Origin: Paracoccaceae bacterium | GTDB lineage: Bacteria > Pseudomonadota > Alphaproteobacteria > Rhodobacterales > Rhodobacteraceae | Direction of reading: 5' to 3' | Assembly: GCA_002746395.1 (NCBI GenBank) | Contig: NVXA01000010.1 | Span: forward strand, 86,866-94,835 | DNA length: 7,970 nucleotides | Shown: piece by piece, positions 1 through 6,448 of the stretch | Position numbering within the stretch: the first letter of the stretch is position 1 | How the letters are laid out: the number at the start of each line of letters is the position of its first letter | Position numbers and translations under genes: made by a program | Notes under the pieces: model-generated | Told to the model about the DNA's origin: nothing | What the model saw: the letters and a program-made list of their open reading frames with translations, nothing else | Database searches by the model: none

Positions 1-1310
<1,310 letters not shown>

Positions 1311-1399
1311 CTAACTGTTGCCGAATTTGGCGTTAATCATGGCGTATATCATAAGAAGAATATCCTCAACCCAAGCTGCACGCCCAAATCAGCCCCACG

Positions 1400-1930
1400 T
1401 TATCCATCAGCGAAATCCAACGCGTAATTCCACGATTGCACCATTCCACCGCGCGGGATGGAATGGGTTTCGGAATCCCCACAATACGCGAACCCTTCCT
1501 TGATCAACACTCGGGCCGAACCTTGGTTACCTTGATGCACGGCAGCATCCAGTCCTTTGAAACCGGCTTTGCGGGCATGTTTTATCACTGCCTCCAAAGC
1601 CTCGGGCGTGAACCCCGCCCCCCAGAATTGCGGGGCCAGCCAATAGCCAATGTTGCCGCGTCCCGTGTCTTGGGGGGAAATCGAAATCACGCCGATAAGC
1701 TCTCCGTTAAGCTCCATCACCCAGATGATTTCGTCGGTATCGTCTTTACGCGAATATTCGATATACGCCTCAGCCGCCCCGTCAGGATATGGGTGCGGCA
1801 CAACCGCAAGGTTTAATGCCACCCGTTTATCACCTACATAAAGCGCGATCAGCCCCGCGTCGCTGTCTTGCAACGGGCGCAGAGTTAGGCGCTCTGTATC
1901 TATAATTGTCGAAATGTTCTGAATATTCAT
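1400..1930 (-). CDS. GNAT-family N-acetyltransferase, RimJ/RimL-like
   Basis: Predicted acetyl-CoA-dependent N-acetyltransferase of 176 residues. It opens with the RimJ/RimL/RimI-type strand TERLTLRPL (12-20). A central sheet follows (IWVMELNGELIGVISI, 69-84), then NIGYWLAP (93-100) and the acetyl-CoA-binding turn and helix QFWGAGFTPEALEAV (101-115). The late family motif NQGSARVLIKEGF spans 135-147. The pyrophosphate loop reads QFWGAG, a usual variant of Q/RxxGxG/A. The substrate cannot be told from sequence: RimJ/L relatives act on ribosomal protein N-termini, but many others act on small molecules or antibiotics. The gene starts 1 nt after the exporter gene's stop (TGA-G-ATG), so the two are almost certainly co-translated. 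A similar acetyltransferase between rpmA and obg is, as far as I recall, frequent in Rhodobacterales. Confidence 0.88.
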   Translation of the reverse strand: MNIQNISTIIDTERLTLRPLQDSDAGLIALYVGDKRVALNLAVVPHPYPDGAAEAYIEYSRKDDTDEIIWVMELNGELIGVISISPQDTGRGNIGYWLAPQFWGAGFTPEALEAVIKHARKAGFKGLDAAVHQGNQGSARVLIKEGFAYCGDSETHSIPRGGMVQSWNYALDFADG

Positions 1931-1931
1931 C

Positions 1932-2528
1932 TCAACCTTCTTTCATCAAAACGAGCAGCACACTGGCGACCGTCAATCCCGCCAGCACCCACATCAGATA
2001 TTTTTCGGATTTTTGGCCTGCCATCCGCGCGGCAATGGCCTGCCCGCCGAGTGCCCACAACGGGTGAAACACAAGTTGCACGGACATTAACGACAGTGCA
2101 ATCACCGCGGTGGCAGTAAATGTAGGGGTTCCTTCAGCCACGAAACTGGTGAAGCCAACTGTTACCATCGCCCACGCCTTCGGGTTTAGCGGATGCACGA
2201 TCAAGCCAGCAAAGAACCCCGGCACTTTGGTTTGCGTTGTTGTGCTGATGCGGCTGCCAGCAATGCGCCACGCCAACCAGAATATATAAGCAACCGATGC
2301 CCATTTAAGGACTTCGAACGCCTGCGGTGCGCGGCCCGCTACCTCCATCAAACCGTAACCGATGGGCCAAATGATCAGCTGCTTGCCCAGCAGTACACCT
2401 GCCACAAACGGCAAGGCGCGGCGCAGACCAAAGCGGGCCCCTGCTGATAGCAGGACCATGTTCGCCGGTCCGGGCGTGCCAACCATCGCGCTTGCGAAAA
2501 TCAGGAAACTAAATACTTCGACACCCAT
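1932..2528 (-). CDS. LysE/RhtB-family amino-acid exporter
   Basis: Inner-membrane efflux protein of 198 residues, the usual length for the LysE/RhtB family, which exports amino acids such as lysine, threonine or homoserine lactone derivatives. The N-terminal signature GTPGPANMVLLSAGARFG spans 17-34, and the conserved NPKAW motif lies at 115-119. About six hydrophobic segments can be seen (roughly 5-27, 39-62, 70-90, 105-130, 137-160, 176-195). The substrate cannot be inferred. The ATG at 2526-2528 is supported by GGAGG with a 5-nt spacer. Only 19 nt separate this start from the U-tract of the rpmA terminator, so any dedicated promoter must overlap that terminator or the end of rpmA. The acetyltransferase gene follows after 1 nt, forming a likely exporter/acetyltransferase pair. 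Confidence 0.9.
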   Translation of the reverse strand: MGVEVFSFLIFASAMVGTPGPANMVLLSAGARFGLRRALPFVAGVLLGKQLIIWPIGYGLMEVAGRAPQAFEVLKWASVAYIFWLAWRIAGSRISTTTQTKVPGFFAGLIVHPLNPKAWAMVTVGFTSFVAEGTPTFTATAVIALSLMSVQLVFHPLWALGGQAIAARMAGQKSEKYLMWVLAGLTVASVLLVLMKEG

Positions 2529-2547
2529 TGTTGCCTCCGTAACATAG

Positions 2548-2576
2548 AAAAAGGGCCCGGTGTTTCCACCGAGCCC
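2548..2576 (-). terminator. Rho-independent terminator after rpmA
   Basis: Read on the minus strand, GGGCTCGGTG (2576-2567) pairs with CACCGGGCCC (2562-2553) over ten positions, including one G-U. The loop is a GAAA tetraloop, and TTTTT follows at 2552-2548. This is a textbook intrinsic terminator placed 30 nt after the rpmA stop, closing the rplU-rpmA transcript. Confidence 0.9.
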
Positions 2577-2606
2577 CTCATAAATTTTATCATGCCGAGG
2601 GTTCGG

Positions 2607-2876
2607 CTATTCTGCGGCCTCTGCTGCCGGAAGAACGGAAATGAATGTGCGGCCCTTAAAGCCTTTTTTGAAGGATACGTTACCTTCTTGCACAGCGAAG
2701 ATCGTGTGATCTTTGCCCATTCCAACGCCAGTGCCCGGATACCATTTGGTACCGCGCTGACGGCAGATGATGTTACCAGGAATTACCAGCTCTCCACCGT
2801 ATTTTTTGATGCCTAAGCGACGTCCTGCGGAGTCGCGACCGTTGCGGGTTGAGCCGCCTGCTTTTTTATGTGCCAT
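2607..2876 (-). CDS. rpmA: 50S ribosomal protein L27
   Basis: Large-subunit protein bL27, whose N-terminal tail reaches toward the peptidyl-transferase centre. The 89 residues start [16 protein letters not shown] and continue with [14 protein letters not shown] (16-29), [15 protein letters not shown] (34-48) and [14 protein letters not shown] (52-65), all standard L27 sequence. The short Ala/Glu tail is ordinary. No N-terminal extension of the kind cleaved in Firmicutes is present. The start is 12 nt after the rplU stop. AAGGAG overlaps the rplU stop region with a suitable spacer, so rplU and rpmA form a two-gene operon. Confidence 0.98.
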   Translation of the reverse strand: MAHKKAGGSTRNGRDSAGRRLGIKKYGGELVIPGNIICRQRGTKWYPGTGVGMGKDHTIFAVQEGNVSFKKGFKGRTFISVLPAAEAAE

Positions 2877-2888
2877 GTCGTACTCTCC

Positions 2889-3560
2889 TTATTTCGCGTC
2901 TGCGACGAATTTCTTCGCCTGTTCGATCCAGCCTTCACGCTCGATGCGGCCCTTAAAGGACAGCTTCTCGCCAAAGTTTTCAACGTCAGCATCGTTCCAT
3001 TTCGCGATCTGCGCGAAAGTAGTAATACCTTCAGCGTGCAGCTTTTTCTCAAGTGCCGGACCAACGCCTGACAAATCTGTCAGCTTATCCGCACCAGCCG
3101 CTTTGGGGGCCGCTTTAGGTTTTGCCGCAGGCTTTGCAGCCGCTTTAGGTTTTGGTGCAGCCTTAGCCGCAGGTTTTGCAACCGCAGCAACAGCCGCGCT
3201 AACCGAACCAGCGCCGATCGCGGCTTTGATACCGGATTTTTCAGCGCCCTTGGCCAGAATCTCTGTAATCTTGATCACTGTCAGCTGTTGACGGTGGCCT
3301 TTTTTGCGTTGGGACGAGTGCTTACGGCGACGCTTCACGAAGTGAATTGTCTTTTTGCCTTTCATCTGGTCCAGAACTTCAGCCTGAACACCAGCGCCTG
3401 CAACCATTGGCGAGCCAACTGTTACCGTGTCGCCGCCCAGCATAAGGACTTCGTTGAATTGAACTGTCTCGCCAGCGTCGGCTGCCAGTTTTTCAACTTT
3501 AAAAATATCGCCTGTAGCAACTTTATACTGCTTGCCACCAGTTTTTATAACCGCGAACAT
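2889..3560 (-). CDS. rplU: 50S ribosomal protein L21 with C-terminal helix-hairpin-helix extension
   Basis: Large-subunit protein bL21, which binds 23S rRNA near L20. Residues 1-102 are a complete L21: MFAVIKTGGKQYKV at the start, then DQMKGKKTIHFVKRRRKHSS (64-83) and RKKGHRQQLTVIKI (85-98). Ordinary L21 ends near residue 103, but this frame continues to 223. A flexible Ala/Lys/Pro linker (about 112-157) is followed by a helix-hairpin-helix-like domain: TDLSGVGPALEKKLHAEGIT (161-180), then FAQIAKW (182-188) and FKGRIEREGWIEQAKKF (202-218). This domain type recurs in Rhodobacterales, for example, as I recall, in the extended NuoE subunit, so the fusion is probably real lineage biology rather than a frame error. 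The ATG at 3558-3560 has AAAGGA with an 8-nt spacer. The role of the extension is unknown; nucleic-acid binding is an inference. Confidence 0.95.
   Translation of the reverse strand: MFAVIKTGGKQYKVATGDIFKVEKLAADAGETVQFNEVLMLGGDTVTVGSPMVAGAGVQAEVLDQMKGKKTIHFVKRRRKHSSQRKKGHRQQLTVIKITEILAKGAEKSGIKAAIGAGSVSAAVAAVAKPAAKAAPKPKAAAKPAAKPKAAPKAAGADKLTDLSGVGPALEKKLHAEGITTFAQIAKWNDADVENFGEKLSFKGRIEREGWIEQAKKFVADAK
3109..3154 (-). repeat. Two 16-bp direct repeats in the L21 linker
   Basis: The plus-strand sequence GCCGCTTTAGGTTTTG occurs exactly at 3109-3124 and 3139-3154, a period of 30 nt (ten codons). Both lie in the Ala/Lys/Pro-rich linker of rplU and encode the repeated KPKAA residues. They suggest that the linker grew by in-frame duplication and may vary in length between strains. 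Confidence 0.8.
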
Positions 3561-3692
3561 ACGCGCATTCCTTTAATCATTCGCGTCGTGTGGTCCCGCA
3601 AAGCGGCGTTTCGCGGATCACCCGCACCTCGGACTGCGTGCCCCGCTTGGGACAATTGCATAAACCTGTCACAGGAATCTCTCCTGCAACAA
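3561..3692 (-). promoter_or_regulatory. Structured 5' leader of rplU-rpmA
   Basis: If transcription starts a few bases after the -10 box at 3699-3704, the rplU message has a leader of about 130 nt. It contains two small hairpins. One has arms CAGGA/TCCTG (3672-3676 with 3682-3686, 5-nt loop). The other has arms CCGCAAA (3596-3602) and TTTGCGG (3609-3616, one bulged base, 6-nt loop). Such leaders often carry autogenous control by a ribosomal protein, but no known leader family is recognised, and the hairpins alone do not prove regulation. Confidence 0.4.
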
Positions 3693-3698
3693 GCGCGC

Positions 3699-3727
3699 GT
3701 TATCGTTGACATAGTGCAATATGTCAA
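3699..3727 (-). promoter_or_regulatory. rplU: Probable sigma-70 promoter of rplU-rpmA
   Basis: On the minus strand a perfect -35 TTGACA (3727-3722) is separated by 17 nt from the -10-like GATAAC (3704-3699, four of six matches). This is the best promoter candidate in the gap and points into rplU. The spacer is filled by an inverted repeat, annotated separately. Confidence 0.7.
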
Positions 3728-3728
3728 C
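3705..3728. promoter_or_regulatory. Perfect inverted repeat over the rplU promoter (possible operator)
   Basis: GTTGACATA (3705-3713) and TATGTCAAC (3720-3728) are exact reverse complements separated by six bases. One arm includes the -35 hexamer of the rplU promoter, and the palindrome fills the spacer up to the -10 box. A dimeric repressor or activator bound here could control rplU directly. It could also affect the divergent hydrolase gene. The cognate regulator is not in the window. Confidence 0.5.
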
Positions 3729-3864
3729 AGCAGATGGCGGTATCTGTGACGTGAGTTAAATTAGTGACAGCTTAATTATCGATACACACCTTTAGTGCGA
3801 GTTGCGAACCTCGGTGTAATCTTTTAGTTTAACCTTAACGCGGCAAATGAAGCAGGAACAGATT

Positions 3865-4890
3865 ATGCCAAAGAACATCGTTGTTTTCTCGGATGGTACA
3901 GGTCAGGTGGGCGGCAAAACAATCGACACGAACATCTACAAGCTTTTCAAAGCGATAGAAAATCGTACTCAAAATCAGATTTCTTTCTACGACCGCGGAA
4001 TCGGCACGGAACCCCGAGGAAGGCTTGGAAAAGTATTCACATCAGCGCGCCGCGCCGCACGGCAGGTAACCGGTTGGGGATTTAGTAAAAACGTTAATGA
4101 TTGCTATAGGTTCATTTTTGACAACTACGAAGCAGGTGACAAAATTTACCTTTTCGGCTTTAGCCGAGGCGCGGCAACCGTGCGCAGTGTGGCCGGGTTC
4201 ATACATATGTTTGGCATATTGCCAAAATCCCGCCCCGAATTGATTAAAGAAGCCTACAATATCTATAAAAATGAAAACGGCGAAAACCGACTTGATATTG
4301 CAAGTGCATTTCGCAAAAAGCATCATACCATGTGGGCAACAGTAGAGTTTATCGGTGTCTGGGATACAGTTGCCGCACTATTTGGCAAGCGAGACTTCCA
4401 TGATTTCTCGCTTAGTCCATCTGTCAACAATGCGTACCACGCCCTGTCCATCGATGACGACCGGAAAAAGTTTCATCCGATTCTTTGGGATGAAACGTTA
4501 AAGGATCGACAATCCATGGAACAAATGTGGTTTTGCGGTGTTCATACCGACGTTGGCGGTGGATATCCCGAAACTGGGCTTTCTGATATCGCTCTAAAAT
4601 GGTTGCTGGATCACGCCATATCACACGGATTGTTGCTCTATACGGACAAAAGCGGGAAACCTAATGATATACTGAAGTTTTCTGGAAACCCTGATGGGCC
4701 AATTCATGACCTACGGATAAAATGGTGGGAAAAAATCGCTTACAAGAACAAAATTGAACGATTTTGGCCCGAATTGGACAGCGACGGCGTGAAGCGCAGC
4801 ACACCAAACATACACCCAAGCGTCAAAGCACGAACACATAGCAAGAATAATGACCTCACGGCCCCTTATGATCCGTGGATATTGAGATGA
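3865..4890 (+). CDS. DUF2235 alpha/beta hydrolase (Tle1-like putative lipase/esterase)
   Basis: Predicted serine hydrolase of the DUF2235 family, which includes the type VI secretion phospholipase effectors Tle1 as well as many stand-alone proteins of unknown substrate. In numbering from the upstream ATG at 3847 (347 residues), the family opening KNIVVFSDGTGQ lies at 9-20. The nucleophile elbow GFSRGAA is at 104-110 with Ser106, GVWDTV at 170-175 with Asp173, and GVHTDVGGGY at 231-240 with His233, so a Ser-Asp-His triad appears intact. I prefer the ATG at 3865 (341 residues). It has AGGA with a 7-nt spacer and gives MPKNIVVFSDG, typical of the family, whereas the 3847 ATG has a poor Shine-Dalgarno. 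No signal peptide or membrane segment is seen. The gene is more AT-rich than the rplU-obg block, suggesting transfer. No VgrG, PAAR or immunity partner lies beside it. Confidence 0.85.
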   Translation: MPKNIVVFSDGTGQVGGKTIDTNIYKLFKAIENRTQNQISFYDRGIGTEPRGRLGKVFTSARRAARQVTGWGFSKNVNDCYRFIFDNYEAGDKIYLFGFSRGAATVRSVAGFIHMFGILPKSRPELIKEAYNIYKNENGENRLDIASAFRKKHHTMWATVEFIGVWDTVAALFGKRDFHDFSLSPSVNNAYHALSIDDDRKKFHPILWDETLKDRQSMEQMWFCGVHTDVGGGYPETGLSDIALKWLLDHAISHGLLLYTDKSGKPNDILKFSGNPDGPIHDLRIKWWEKIAYKNKIERFWPELDSDGVKRSTPNIHPSVKARTHSKNNDLTAPYDPWILR

Positions 4891-4954
4891 TTCATAAAAT
4901 TCAGCGCAACTGGGTAGCTTTTATTCCGCACCGTACAGAAAGGTAAAATTTCCC

Positions 4955-4983
4955 TTGCACTACTCCTCATGCCACCTTAATTA
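4955..4983 (+). promoter_or_regulatory. Possible promoter of tRNA-Ser
   Basis: TTGCAC (4955-4960) is followed after 17 nt by an AT-rich -10 region, TAATTA (4978-4983), placing a start about 25 nt before the tRNA. The -10 match is poor. A small TGAAAC/GTTTCA hairpin (4993-4998 with 5004-5009) lies in the precursor leader. The 125 nt between the hydrolase stop and the tRNA hold no gene that I can see. Confidence 0.35.
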
Positions 4984-5015
4984 TCGCGCCACTGAAACGA
5001 CCAGTTTCACTTCGC

Positions 5016-5103
5016 GGAGAGGTGCCGGAGTGGTCGAACGGGGCGGTCTCGAAAACCGTTGAGCCTTCGGGTTCCCAGGGTTCGAATCCCTGTCTCTCCG
5101 CCA
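5016..5103 (+). tRNA. tRNA-Ser(CGA), CCA encoded
   Basis: The full cloverleaf can be drawn. The acceptor stem GGAGAGG (5016-5022) pairs with TCTCTCC (5093-5099), followed by discriminator G and encoded CCA at 5101-5103. The anticodon arm is GCGGT-CTCGAAA-ACCGT (5043-5059) with anticodon CGA at 5050-5052, which reads the serine codon UCG. A long class II variable arm with a CTTCGGG turn precedes the T arm, CAGGG-TTCGAAT-CCCTG (5076-5092). The sequence closely resembles E. coli tRNA-Ser(CGA). The integrase gene follows 163 nt downstream, so this tRNA is the probable integration target; the 3' half is restored intact at this junction. Confidence 0.97.
5076..5103. other. Presumed left attachment site (attL) in the tRNA-Ser 3' end
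   Basis: P4-type integrases usually recombine within the 3' end of a tRNA gene, leaving a short copy of that end at the far side of the element. The integrase lies just downstream in the usual orientation, so the T arm and acceptor 3' strand are the expected core. No second copy of this sequence is found in the rest of the window, so the exact core is inferred, not seen. Confidence 0.45.
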
Positions 5104-5266
5104 GATACCCATTTCATTCAATATTACTTAATAGCTTTAAGTAAGGTTTAACCCTTAATATTATGCTATATATGCTGGCCATCTATCTTTTCGATATATT
5201 TCGATTATACTGAATGCTACTCGTTGTGTGGTATGTAGTGTGGGATAGCAATGCGGAGGCTAGGCG
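5104..5266 (+). promoter_or_regulatory. AT-rich repeat-containing region upstream of the integrase
   Basis: This 163-nt gap between the tRNA and the integrase start holds several short repeats. There is a perfect inverted repeat TTACTTAA/TTAAGTAA (5124-5131 with 5137-5144), two AATATTA copies (5120-5126, 5157-5163), and two TATGCT copies (5162-5167, 5171-5176). A pair of TTTCGAT-type repeats lies near 5189-5206. Four TTAA tetramers fall in 31 nt, two of them spaced as TTAA-N7-TTAA (5137-5151). A -10-like TATACT lies at 5206-5211 with a poor -35. The integrase start has GGAGG (5255-5259) with a 7-nt spacer. Arm-type integrase or excisionase sites and the int promoter are likely here. Confidence 0.45.
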
Positions 5267-6448
5267 ATGGCACATCTAACAGGTAAACTAACAAAGCGTG
5301 GCGTTGAGACCGCAAAGCCCGGTCGGCATGGCGATGGAAGCGGCCTTTATCTCGTTGTTGACCCGTCAGGCGCACGTCGCTGGGTTTTGCGCGTGACAGT
5401 AAAACGCAAGCGTCGTGACCTTGGGCTGGGCGGCACTAGCTACGTTTCCCTGCAAGAGGCGCGTGAAAAAGCTCAGGAATATCGCCGTATTGCAAAACAG
5501 GGTGGTGACCCGCTGCTGGATGCGAAAAAAGAAATCCCGACATTCGCAGAAATGGCCAAGCAGGTTCACATGGAACGCTTGCCGACTTGGAAAAACCCTA
5601 AACACGGCGACCAATGGATAAATACACTTCGCGATTATACCTTCCCGAAAATTGGCCGCCTTCCAGTGTCTGATATTGGGCAGCCCGAAGTTCTGTCTTG
5701 CCTGAGTCCTATTTGGACTGAAAAGCATGAAACCGCAAAGCGGGTCTCTCAACGCATTAAGTCTGTTTTGGATGTTGCCAAATCCAAGGGTTACCGAACT
5801 GGCGAAAACCCTGTAACAGAAATCAAGGACGCGCGGGTGTTGCCTAAGGTAAATGTCGTGGTGAAACACCACAAAGCGATGGATTGGCAGGACGCGCCAG
5901 ATTTTTATGCCGATTTGCAAACCCGATCCGCGATGGCGGCCAAAGCGTTGATGTTCACTTGCCTGACGGGCTCGCGCACAGGCGAGGTATTGGGAATGCA
6001 GTGGGCCGAGATTGATTTTAAAGCCCGTTTATGGACCTGCCCAGCCGAGCGCATGAAGGGCAAAGTTGAACACCGCGTACCGCTTAGCAACGCGATGCTA
6101 TCTATTCTTGAGCCTCTGCAAGCGATGAAAAGTGAATACGTCTTTGAAGGGCAGAAACGTCACAAGCCGCTATCCAATATGGCCATGCTTATGCTGTTAC
6201 GTCGCATGGGTGTTGAGGGTGTCACCGTCCACGGGTTCCGCTCAACCTTTCGCGTGTGGGCCAGCGAAGTAGCGCACGCACCACGCGAGGTCGCAGAAAT
6301 GAGTCTTTCGCATAAAATAGGCAACGATGTTGAGCGGGCCTATGCTCGTTCTGACCTGTTGGATCGCAGGCGTATTCTGATGGAGCGTTGGTCGGGGTTT
6401 GTGATTAACACAGATACAAAAATTATCGCGTTGAGGGCAAAACATTGA
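5267..6448 (+). CDS. Tyrosine-type site-specific integrase, P4/DUF4102 family
   Basis: Recombinase that integrates and, with an excisionase, excises the element at the tRNA. At 393 residues it has the usual family length. The N-terminal DUF4102 arm-binding domain covers about 1-90, with GRHGDGSGLYLVVDPSGARR (19-38) and LGLGGTSYVSLQEAREKA (52-69). A core-binding SAM-like domain lies at about 92-195, and the catalytic domain at about 205-385. Catalytic residues visible are Arg237 in TGSRTGEVLGMQW (234-246), a Lys at 264 or 266 in MKGK, His322 and Arg325 in VHGFRSTFRVW (321-331), His349 in SLSHK and the nucleophile Tyr359 in AYARSD. Nothing is truncated, so the enzyme should be active. The start at 5267 is supported by GGAGG and the family opening LTGKLTKRGVETAKPGRHGD. 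Its stop overlaps the next gene. Confidence 0.95.
   Translation: MAHLTGKLTKRGVETAKPGRHGDGSGLYLVVDPSGARRWVLRVTVKRKRRDLGLGGTSYVSLQEAREKAQEYRRIAKQGGDPLLDAKKEIPTFAEMAKQVHMERLPTWKNPKHGDQWINTLRDYTFPKIGRLPVSDIGQPEVLSCLSPIWTEKHETAKRVSQRIKSVLDVAKSKGYRTGENPVTEIKDARVLPKVNVVVKHHKAMDWQDAPDFYADLQTRSAMAAKALMFTCLTGSRTGEVLGMQWAEIDFKARLWTCPAERMKGKVEHRVPLSNAMLSILEPLQAMKSEYVFEGQKRHKPLSNMAMLMLLRRMGVEGVTVHGFRSTFRVWASEVAHAPREVAEMSLSHKIGNDVERAYARSDLLDRRRILMERWSGFVINTDTKIIALRAKH

Noticed and set aside
2767..3291. Plus-strand open frame of 174 codons rich in Ala and Phe opposite rplU and rpmA
   Set aside because: Its apparent hydrophobic repeats are the reverse complement of the Ala/Lys/Pro linker of L21; there is no independent support.
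3847..3864. Upstream ATG for the DUF2235 gene giving six extra residues
   Set aside because: It has a poor Shine-Dalgarno, while the ATG at 3865 has AGGA at 7 nt and matches the usual family N-terminus. The longer form cannot be fully excluded.
5366..5920. Minus-strand open frame of 184 codons within the integrase
   Set aside because: It is antisense to a complete integrase with catalytic residues in place, with no ribosome binding site or family resemblance.
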